The translations under genes were made by a program, and so were the position numbers. Under the pieces are notes generated by a model that did no database searches, had not been told where the DNA came from, and worked only from the letters and a program-made list of their open reading frames with translations. From assembly GCA_039811865.1 (NCBI GenBank), contig JBDHZK010000141.1, positions 1-6,635 of the forward strand: a stretch of DNA of 6,635 nt. The letters are read 5' to 3'. Positions 1 to 5,533 of the stretch are shown in pieces (positions within the stretch are counted from its first letter, which is position 1; each line of letters starts with the position of its first letter). Source of the DNA: JBDHZK01 sp039811865 (GTDB lineage Bacteria; Actinomycetota; Actinomycetes; Propionibacteriales; Propionibacteriaceae).

Positions 1-653
1 CCGGCCAGGGCCCGTGTCATCGCCCGGCGCATGCCGATCTCGTCCAGGAAGCGCATGTCGAAGACCTCCAGACCTTCGGCACGCAGGAACCGCTTCTCTC
101 CCGGGTCGACACTGCGCAGTCCGATCTGGCGGATGTCGGACGTCGACATCGCGGGGGTGACGTCCGACATGCTGATCAACTCGGTCGGTCCGAAGCCGGA
201 CAGGCAAGCAACCGGCATCCCGTGGATGTTGCCGCTGGGGGTCAGTTCGGCGGTGTTGAAGTCGGCGTGCGCGTCCACCCAGATGACGCGCAGGTCCAAG
301 CCGTTGGCGCGGCAATGCGCGGCGACGGCGCTGATCGACCCGATCGCCAGGCTGTGGTCGCCGCCCATGAGCAGCGGCATGCGGCCGTCGTTCAACTCGG
401 CGGAAACTGCGCCGTAAACCGCCCGGTTCCACTCGATGACCTCGGGCAGGTGTCGGTAGCCGTCGACCGGCGGCAGTTCCGGGTTGGGCGGTCCGCTGAG
501 ATCGCCGCAGTCGCGGACGTCCGCGCCGAAAGCTCCGAGGGCCGCTTCGATGCCCGCCACCCGCAGCGCCTGCGGACCCATCCGGCACCCGAGCCGGCTG
601 GCCCCGATGTCGGTTGGGACGCCGATGAGACTGACCGCTCTTGCCTGCTGCAC
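1..653 (-). CDS. rocF: Arginase, N-terminal 217 residues (3' end outside window)
   Basis: Arginase hydrolyses L-arginine to L-ornithine and urea in the cytoplasm, using a binuclear manganese centre. Read on the minus strand from a GTG at 653, the protein begins QQARAVSLIGVPTDIGAS, the usual arginase beta-strand 1 and loop. The metal motifs follow in order: GGDHS at residues 97-101 (ligand H100), then DAHAD at 127-131 (ligands D127, H129, D131). SGNIHGMP at 140-147 carries the expected catalytic His (H144). The later metal-binding Asp pair of the family lies beyond the left edge. Arginases are usually about 300 residues, so roughly 80-90 are missing. The GTG start is supported by AGGAGGG at 657-663 and by the match at the family N-terminus; no other start codon lies in frame just upstream. 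The gene diverges from the DUF1697 gene. Agmatinase or formiminoglutamase are relatives, but the SGNIHG segment and N-terminus favour arginase. No frameshift is seen. Confidence 0.93.
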   Translation of the reverse strand, partial: MQQARAVSLIGVPTDIGASRLGCRMGPQALRVAGIEAALGAFGADVRDCGDLSGPPNPELPPVDGYRHLPEVIEWNRAVYGAVSAELNDGRMPLLMGGDHSLAIGSISAVAAHCRANGLDLRVIWVDAHADFNTAELTPSGNIHGMPVACLSGFGPTELISMSDVTPAMSTSDIRQIGLRSVDPGEKRFLRAEGLEVFDMRFLDEIGMRRAMTRALA

Positions 654-656
654 TGG

Positions 657-683
657 CCCTCCTGCCGATCCGTTGCCAGGATA
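657..683 (-). promoter_or_regulatory. Candidate -10 element and ribosome binding site of the arginase gene
   Basis: On the minus strand TATCCT (683 to 678) fits the actinobacterial -10 pattern TAnnnT. It would place the transcript start near 671 and give a leader of about 18 nt. AGGAGGG (663 to 657) is a near-perfect Shine-Dalgarno sequence, 4 nt from the GTG when counted from AGGAGG. No recognisable -35 hexamer is seen at the expected distance, which would fall inside the first codons of the divergent DUF1697 gene. The ribosome binding site is secure; the -10 is tentative. Confidence 0.45.
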
Positions 684-686
684 GGC
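664..686. repeat. Imperfect inverted repeat in the divergent arginase/DUF1697 gap
   Basis: GCCGATCC at 664-671 and GGATAGGC at 679-686 are inverted copies matching at 7 of 8 positions, separated by 7 nt. The dyad centre (675) is near the middle of the 36-bp gap, and the right arm overlaps the candidate arginase -10. Position and symmetry suit an operator for a dimeric regulator, but such a dyad can arise by chance in GC-rich DNA. Confidence 0.3.
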
Positions 687-689
687 GGC

Positions 690-1217
690 ATGGTCGCCTA
701 TGTGGCGTTGCTCCGCGGGATCAACCTCGGGCCGGCCCGCAAGGTTCCCATGAAGGAGTTGCGCGCCCTGGCTGAACGTCTTGGCCTCGCCGACGTCCGC
801 ACGTACATCAACTCGGGCAATCTGCTCTTCGCTTCCGAAGAGGCGGCGGGGCCGCTCCAGCGCTCGCTGGCGCAGGGGATCGAGGAACACTTCGGCTTCG
901 AGGTTCCGGTGGTGGTCAGAACCGACGAACAACTGCGGCAGGTGTTGTCCGAGGCCCCATTTTCGGATGGCTCGCCCAGTCAGGTTTGCGTCGCGTTCTT
1001 CGCCACCGACATCCCGGGCGAGACGGCGTCCAAAGTCGCCGAACTGGCCACGCCGAACGAGCGTTACGCCGTGGGCCGGCGCGAGATCCATGTCGATTTC
1101 GCCGGTGGGCTGGCTCGCTCGAAGCTCGCCGCCAGGCTGGTCGCTCTCGGTGCGGACGACGCCGCCACCGTCCGCAACGTGGGAACGATCGCCAAGCTGG
1201 TGGCACTGCTGGAGTGA
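690..1217 (+). CDS. DUF1697 family protein
   Basis: This 175-residue protein has the family's hallmark N-terminus: MVAYVALLRGINLG, then KVPMKELRALAERLG and VRTYINSGNLLF (roughly residues 36-47). This resembles the usual DUF1697 pattern YVALLRGINVGG...VPMAELR...VRTYINSGNV. The C-terminal half ends with NVGTIAKLVALL, also in keeping with the family, and the length is close to the usual 170-190 residues. It is predicted soluble, with no signal peptide or membrane segment. DUF1697 has no established biochemical role that I know of, so I assign none. The ATG at 690 is chosen because the conserved domain begins at once; the reading frame open upstream to 222 runs over the arginase gene and is not coding. 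The ribosome binding site is weak (AGG at 678-680 or 683-685). It diverges from the arginase gene and is collinear with dnaE, 129 bp away. Confidence 0.88.
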   Translation: MVAYVALLRGINLGPARKVPMKELRALAERLGLADVRTYINSGNLLFASEEAAGPLQRSLAQGIEEHFGFEVPVVVRTDEQLRQVLSEAPFSDGSPSQVCVAFFATDIPGETASKVAELATPNERYAVGRREIHVDFAGGLARSKLAARLVALGADDAATVRNVGTIAKLVALLE

Positions 1218-1273
1218 TCAGGCTTCGAACGCAACGGACGCGAGTCGATCGGGGAACTGTCGTCGGCCGCGGC

Positions 1274-1279
1274 TAGGGT
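1274..1279 (+). promoter_or_regulatory. Candidate -10 element (TAGGGT) upstream of dnaE
   Basis: TAGGGT fits the actinobacterial -10 pattern TAnnnT and lies in the gap between the DUF1697 gene and dnaE. It predicts a transcript start at about 1285-1287 and a 5' leader of about 60 nt. The best spacing for a -35 element falls on GGGGAA-like sequence at 1251-1256, with no good match to TTGACA. Its overlap with the GTG at 1278 argues against that GTG being the dnaE start. Confidence 0.4.
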
Positions 1280-1285
1280 GAAGCT

Positions 1286-1305
1286 TCGCTGTCTTCCCCC
1301 AGCGA
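1286..1305 (+). other. Predicted stem-loop at the 5' end of the dnaE transcript
   Basis: TCGCTG at 1286-1291 and CAGCGA at 1300-1305 are perfect inverted complements, giving a 6-bp stem with an 8-nt pyrimidine loop (1292-1299). The stem begins where transcription from the TAGGGT element would start, so the RNA would open with a hairpin. No U-tract follows, so it is not a typical terminator. Its role is inferred and could be to protect the mRNA 5' end or to slow initiation. Confidence 0.3.
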
Positions 1306-1329
1306 CGAGCACGCATCCACATGAGTCTT

Positions 1330-1338
1330 GGAAGGTGA
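1330..1338 (+). promoter_or_regulatory. Ribosome binding site deciding the dnaE start
   Basis: The purine-rich stretch GGAAGGTGA ends 8 nt before the ATG at 1347. It supports that ATG over the in-frame GTG codons at 1278 and 1335. The GTG at 1335 directly abuts the GGAAG part and so has no usable spacing. Confidence 0.6.
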
Positions 1339-1346
1339 CCGCGCGC

Positions 1347-4300
1347 ATGTCGTCCGGCGATCAGTTCGTCCATCTGCACTGCCATTCGGAGTACTCGATG
1401 CTCGATGGCGCGGCGCGGCTGCACGACCTGCTGGCCGGTGCCCGCGACTTCGGCATGCCGGCCCTCGCTGTGACCGATCACGGCAACCTCTTCGGCGCCT
1501 GGGAGTTCTACAAGGCGGCGAAGGCGTATCCGGTCAAGCCCATCATCGGCCTGGAGGCCTACCTGACCCCGCGCTCGCCGCGGCAGGAGCGCAAGCGCGT
1601 GTACTTCGGGGACGGGTCGAGCGACGACGTCTCCGCCAACGGCGCCTACACGCACATGACCATGTGGGCCGGCGACACGGTGGGCATGCACAACCTGTTC
1701 CGCCTCAGCTCGATGTCCTCGCTGGAGGGCGTCTTCTACAAGCCGAGGGCCGACCGCGAGTTGCTGAACCGCTACGCCAAGGGCCTGATCGCGACCACCG
1801 GCTGCCCGTCCGGCGAGGTGCAGACGTACCTGAGGTTCGGGAAGTACCGCGAGGCGGTGGCGTCCGCGGCGGAGTTTCGCGACATCTTCGGCGCCGGCAA
1901 CTTCTACGTCGAGCTGATGGACCACGGACTGTCGATCGAGAACCGGGTGCGTGCCGACCTGCTCCGCCTGGCCAAGGACCTGGACCTTCCGCTGGTCGCG
2001 ACGAACGACCTGCACTACGTGCGCGCCGAGGACGCCGCCGCCCACGACACGCTGCTGTGCGTAAGCTCGGGCTCAACCTTCGACACGCCCAACCGGTTCA
2101 AGTTCGACGGCACGGGCTACTACCTGAAGTCACCGGCGCAGATGCGTCAGCTCTTCTCGAACCTGCCCGAGGCCTGCGACAACACCCTCGCGATCGCCGA
2201 ACGCTGCGAGATTTCGTTCAACGAGGGCATGGGCACCTACATGCCGCGCTTCGACTGCCCGCCCGGGGAGAGCGAGTCCACCTGGTTCACCAAGGAGGTC
2301 TACCGCGGACTGACCAGGCGCTTCCCGGATGGGGTGCCCAGCTACGCGGTCGATCAGGCCGAGTTCGAGCAGGACGTGATCATCTCCAAGGGCTACGCGG
2401 GTTACTTCCTGGTGGTCGCCGATTTCATCAACTGGGCCAAGGGCAACGGCATCCGGGTCGGGCCTGGTCGTGGCTCGGGCGCGGGGTCGATGTGTGCCTA
2501 CGCGATGGGCATCACCGACCTGGACCCGGTTCCGCACGGCCTGATCTTCGAGCGGTTCCTCAACCCCGAACGCCCGTCGATGCCCGACTTCGACATCGAC
2601 TTCGACGAGCGCCGCCGGGGCGAGGTGATTCGGTACGTGACGCAGAAGTACGGCGCCGATCACGTCTGCCAGATCGTCACCTACGGCACGATCAAGGCCA
2701 AGCAGGCGATCAAGGACGCCGGCCGCGTCCTGGGCAAGCCGTTCTCCCTCGGCGAGCAGATCACCAAGGTGTACACGCCGCCCGCGATGGGCAAGGACGT
2801 GTCGATGACCCAAGTCTTCGACCCGAGCCACGCCCGCTACGGGGAGGGGACGGAGTTCCGGGCGCTCTACGACTCCGTACCCGAGGTCAAGCAGGTGGTC
2901 GACACCGCCCGCGGCATCGAAGGCCTGAAGCGGCAATGGGGAGTGCACGCGGCCGGGGTGATCATGTCGTCCGAGCCGTTGCTGGACATCATCCCGATCA
3001 TGAAGCGCGATTCCGACGGCGCCATCATCACCCAGTTCGACTATCCCGGTTGCGAGTCGCTGGGCCTGGTCAAGATGGACTTCCTCGGCCTGCGAAATCT
3101 CACGATCCTCGACGATGCCATCGCTGGGGTGAAGGCAAATCGCGGCATCGACATCGACCTGGACGCCCTCAGCAAGGAGCCGACCGACCGGGCCACCTAC
3201 GAACTGCTCGCCAGCGGCGAGACTTTGGGCATCTTCCAGTTGGACGGCACCGGTATGCGCGTCCTGCTGAAGCTGATGCAGCCGGACAACTTCGAGGACA
3301 TCTCCGCGGCCCTCGCGCTCTACCGGCCCGGCCCGATGGGCGCCAACTCGCACACCAACTACGCCTTGCGCAAGACGGGCAAGCAGCCGATCGTTCCGAT
3401 TCACCCCGAGTTGGCCGAGCCGCTGGCCGAGATCCTCGGCACCACCTACGGCCTGATCGTCTACCAGGAGCAGGTGCAGCAGATCGCGCAGAAGGTGGCC
3501 GGGTACACCCTCGGCAAGGCCGACTTGCTTCGCCGGGCGATGGGTAAGAAGAAGAAGGAGGTGCTGGACGCCGAGTTCGTCCCCTTCCGCACAGGGATGC
3601 GGGCCAACCACTTCACCGATGGCGCGATCCAGGCGCTGTGGGACATCCTCGTCCCGTTCTCCGACTACGCCTTCAACAAGGCGCATACCGCCGCCTACGG
3701 CCTGGTGTCGTACTGGACGGCTTACCTGAAGGCCAACTATCCGGCCGAGTTCATGGCCGCGCTTCTGCAGTCGGTCAAGGACGACAAGGACAAGTCGGCG
3801 GTCTACCTGGCCGAGTGCCGCCGGATGGGCATCAAGGTGCTGCCACCCGACGTCAACGCATCCGACGGGATGTTCACCCCGGTCGGCAAGGACATCCGCT
3901 TCGGCCTGGGGGCGGTCCGCAACGTCGGGGACAACGTTGTGAAGGGAATCGTCGAAGCGCGCGAGGAGAATGGTCCGGCGGCCACTTTCGGCTCGTTCCT
4001 TGCGCAGGTGCCGCTGGTGGTCTGCAACAAGCGGGTGATCGAGTCGCTGATCAAGGCCGGCGCGTTCGACTCGATGGGGCACCCGCGCAGGGCGCTGATG
4101 GCCTGCTTCGAGACCAAGGTGGACGAGGTCATCGACGTCAAGCGCAACGAGGCCAACGGCCAAGACGATCTGTTCGGGGACGCCGGCGGCACCGGAGAGC
4201 CCATCGTGCTGAGCGCCGTCCCCGACCTGGAGGAGTGGGACAAGACCACTCGGTTGGCCTTCGAGCGGGAGATGCTCGGTCTGTATGTCAGCGACCATCC

Positions 4301-4871
4301 GTTGCAAGGGTTGGAGCACGTGTTGGCCGCCGAACGCGAGCTCAGCATCGGTGCGCTGCTCGCCGACGACGGGCCCCGGGATCGGGTGGTGACGATCGCC
4401 GGCATGGTCACCCAGATCGTCCGAAAGCAGGCCAAGAACGGCGACCTTTGGGCGATCGTCACGGTCGAGGACCTGGAGGCATCCGTCGAGGTGCTGCTGT
4501 TCAAGAAGGCCTACGACGCCGTCGCCCTGCGGCTGGCCACCGACACCGTCGTCAAGATCAGAGGACGCGTCCGGTTGAAGGAGGAGGCCGTCGAGATCAC
4601 CGGGCAGGAGGTGACCATGCCGGAGATCCGACAGGGGCCGACCGGGCCGGTGGTGATCTCCTTGCCGGTCGCGCGCTGCACCCCTCCGCTGGTCGAACAA
4701 CTGCGTACCGTTTTGGCCAGTCATCCCGGTGTGACCGAGGTGCGGCTGCGTCTGGTCTCGGCCTCGAAGGCGACGGTCTGGAAGCTGGGCGAGGGGTTGC
4801 GGGTCACGATGTCCCAGCCGTTGATGGCCGACCTGAAGGCGCTGCTGGGTCCGGCCAGCGTCAGCGTCTAG
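1347..4871 (+). CDS. dnaE: DNA polymerase III alpha subunit (replicative polymerase, DnaE1 type)
   Basis: This is the catalytic subunit of the chromosomal replicase, 1174 residues, matching the usual actinobacterial DnaE1 length (about 1180). The N-terminal PHP domain (about 1-275) keeps all nine metal-site residues known from mycobacterial DnaE1: H11, H13, D20, H45, E70, H103, C153, D221, H223. It is therefore probably an active 3'-5' proofreading exonuclease. Polymerase motifs follow: GPGRGSGAGS (372-381), PDFDIDF (413-419) with catalytic D416 and D418, and the third Asp D578 in KMDFLGLRNLT. Then come YRPGPMG (659-665), TYGLIVYQEQ (700-709), MGKKKKE (732-738) and FNKAH (776-780). A helix-hairpin-helix region (about 831-905), a beta-clamp binding motif QDDLF (939-943) and an OB fold (1013-1052 and beyond) complete it. 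The ATG at 1347 is preferred over the GTG at 1278: it has a ribosome binding site and places FVHLHCHSEYS close to the N-terminus. No lesion is seen. Confidence 0.98.
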   Translation: MSSGDQFVHLHCHSEYSMLDGAARLHDLLAGARDFGMPALAVTDHGNLFGAWEFYKAAKAYPVKPIIGLEAYLTPRSPRQERKRVYFGDGSSDDVSANGAYTHMTMWAGDTVGMHNLFRLSSMSSLEGVFYKPRADRELLNRYAKGLIATTGCPSGEVQTYLRFGKYREAVASAAEFRDIFGAGNFYVELMDHGLSIENRVRADLLRLAKDLDLPLVATNDLHYVRAEDAAAHDTLLCVSSGSTFDTPNRFKFDGTGYYLKSPAQMRQLFSNLPEACDNTLAIAERCEISFNEGMGTYMPRFDCPPGESESTWFTKEVYRGLTRRFPDGVPSYAVDQAEFEQDVIISKGYAGYFLVVADFINWAKGNGIRVGPGRGSGAGSMCAYAMGITDLDPVPHGLIFERFLNPERPSMPDFDIDFDERRRGEVIRYVTQKYGADHVCQIVTYGTIKAKQAIKDAGRVLGKPFSLGEQITKVYTPPAMGKDVSMTQVFDPSHARYGEGTEFRALYDSVPEVKQVVDTARGIEGLKRQWGVHAAGVIMSSEPLLDIIPIMKRDSDGAIITQFDYPGCESLGLVKMDFLGLRNLTILDDAIAGVKANRGIDIDLDALSKEPTDRATYELLASGETLGIFQLDGTGMRVLLKLMQPDNFEDISAALALYRPGPMGANSHTNYALRKTGKQPIVPIHPELAEPLAEILGTTYGLIVYQEQVQQIAQKVAGYTLGKADLLRRAMGKKKKEVLDAEFVPFRTGMRANHFTDGAIQALWDILVPFSDYAFNKAHTAAYGLVSYWTAYLKANYPAEFMAALLQSVKDDKDKSAVYLAECRRMGIKVLPPDVNASDGMFTPVGKDIRFGLGAVRNVGDNVVKGIVEAREENGPAATFGSFLAQVPLVVCNKRVIESLIKAGAFDSMGHPRRALMACFETKVDEVIDVKRNEANGQDDLFGDAGGTGEPIVLSAVPDLEEWDKTTRLAFEREMLGLYVSDHPLQGLEHVLAAERELSIGALLADDGPRDRVVTIAGMVTQIVRKQAKNGDLWAIVTVEDLEASVEVLLFKKAYDAVALRLATDTVVKIRGRVRLKEEAVEITGQEVTMPEIRQGPTGPVVISLPVARCTPPLVEQLRTVLASHPGVTEVRLRLVSASKATVWKLGEGLRVTMSQPLMADLKALLGPASVSV

Positions 4872-4884
4872 GCTCACGCGGGTG
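4869..4884 (+). promoter_or_regulatory. Candidate leaderless promoter of the membrane protein gene
   Basis: TAGGCT at 4869-4874 includes the TAG stop codon of dnaE and fits TAnnnT. Exactly 7 nt separate it from the GTG at 4882. This is the spacing expected when transcription starts on the first base of the start codon. The intervening CACGCGG contains no Shine-Dalgarno sequence, which agrees with leaderless translation, common in actinobacteria. No clear -35 is visible. Read-through from dnaE would be an alternative, but would leave the gene without a ribosome binding site. Confidence 0.5.
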
Positions 4885-5469
4885 ACTAGCTCCAGCAGCG
4901 CCGCCGCGGCACCCTCGGATGCGCCCGGGCTCTCCGACGAGTTCGGGCTGCGGTTGGCCGGCTGGCTCGGGCTCGCGCTGGTGCTGGCGCTCGTCTGCGG
5001 AGCCCTGGCCGCGGTGTTCTGGGCCGGCGTCGTCCAATTGCCCACCTATCAGGTGGAGGCCGACGGGTCGGCATTCACGACCGAGCGTGGACTGGCGGCC
5101 TACTTCGGTTCCGATGCGTGGTACTGCTTCGCCGCGACCGTGGTCGGCGCTGGGCTGGGCATCGTGGCCTGGCGCTGGTTCCGATCGCTCGGCTGGCCCG
5201 TCGCGCTGATCGCCGGAGCGGTCAGCTTGGTGGCGGGGCTGGTGTGCTGGCAGGTCGGACAACTATTAGGCCCCGGGCCCTTCGACGAACGTTTGGCCGC
5301 GGCCAAGCCGGGTGATGTGGTCCCGATCGCTTTGGAGCTGCACGCGACGTCGGCAATCGCGCTTTGGCCCTTCGTAGCGATCGGCGCCGTGCTGTTGTTC
5401 GCGTCGCTGGGACCCGATCCGGACGCTCCGCCGCGCGTTGCCCGCCGGAGCCGTGCGGCGGGGCAATAG
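4882..5469 (+). CDS. Predicted four-helix membrane protein, unknown function (DUF2567-like)
   Basis: The protein has 195 residues. After a short Ser/Ala-rich N-terminus (2-10) come four hydrophobic segments: about 25-48, 81-97, 105-127 and 156-175. A roughly 30-residue loop lies between helices 1 and 2 (PTYQVEADGSAF onward) and another between helices 3 and 4 (DERLAAAKPGD onward). The tail is Arg-rich (RVARRSR), so both ends probably face the cytoplasm and the two loops the outside. The size and the one-loop-three helix pattern resemble actinobacterial DUF2567 membrane proteins, but I recognise no diagnostic motif and claim no function. The start at GTG 4882 rests on the frame, the lack of a nearby alternative and the -10 spacing. 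It begins 10 nt after the dnaE stop. The coding frame is supported by clean alternation of hydrophobic and loop regions; the overlapping frames give Arg/Pro-rich nonsense. Confidence 0.75.
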   Translation: MTSSSSAAAAPSDAPGLSDEFGLRLAGWLGLALVLALVCGALAAVFWAGVVQLPTYQVEADGSAFTTERGLAAYFGSDAWYCFAATVVGAGLGIVAWRWFRSLGWPVALIAGAVSLVAGLVCWQVGQLLGPGPFDERLAAAKPGDVVPIALELHATSAIALWPFVAIGAVLLFASLGPDPDAPPRVARRSRAAGQ

Positions 5470-5478
5470 CCCCCGCCC

Positions 5479-5492
5479 GCCCGGCTCCGGGC
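5479..5492. repeat. Short GC-rich palindrome after the membrane protein gene
   Basis: GCCCGG at 5479-5484 and CCGGGC at 5487-5492 form a perfect palindrome around CT. As RNA it would fold as a 5-bp stem with a 4-nt loop, starting 9 nt after the stop codon. There is no U-tract, so it is at best a weak terminator or mRNA end structure. Confidence 0.25.
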
Positions 5493-5498
5493 AGGACC

Positions 5499-5520
5499 GG
5501 CCGACTAGGCTTGGCCGACT
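5499..5520 (+). repeat. 8-bp direct repeat around the CYTH-CHAD promoter
   Basis: GGCCGACT occurs at 5499-5506 and again at 5513-5520, 14 bp apart from start to start. The first copy supplies the T of the TAGGCT -10 element, and the second covers the predicted transcript start. The repeat is exact but short. Confidence 0.35.
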
Positions 5521-5530
5521 GGCAGGAGGT
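5506..5530 (+). promoter_or_regulatory. Candidate -10 element and ribosome binding site of the CYTH-CHAD gene
   Basis: TAGGCT at 5506-5511 fits TAnnnT and predicts a start near 5518, leaving a leader of about 16 nt. AGGAGGT at 5524-5530 is a strong Shine-Dalgarno sequence, 3-4 nt before the ATG at 5534, and fixes that start. No -35 match is evident. Confidence 0.5.
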
Positions 5531-5533
5531 CGG

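Noticed and set aside
222..689. A 156-codon upstream extension of the DUF1697 frame
   Set aside because: This stretch is opposite the arginase coding sequence with its intact GGDHS and DAHAD motifs, and DUF1697 proteins begin at MVAYVALLRGIN.
1278..1346. A 23-residue N-terminal extension of DnaE from the GTG at 1278
   Set aside because: The GTG overlaps the candidate -10 TAGGGT, has no ribosome binding site, and the extra residues do not resemble DnaE N-termini; the ATG at 1347 has a ribosome binding site.
1328..3547. A 739-codon plus-strand frame overlapping dnaE in another phase
   Set aside because: The translation is Arg/Gly/Pro/His-rich without domains and lies wholly in the proven dnaE region; a GC-bias artefact.
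2130..5045. A 971-codon open frame on the minus strand, antisense to dnaE
   Set aside because: It lies opposite a complete, well-conserved dnaE and its translation is low-complexity (rich in G, V, H, R, Q, D, L) with no domain. Long antisense frames are expected opposite GC-rich codons with G/C third positions.
5479..5492. Rho-independent terminator after the membrane protein gene
   Set aside because: The stem is only 5-6 bp with a minimal loop and is followed by GCAGGACC rather than a T-run; kept only as a short palindrome.
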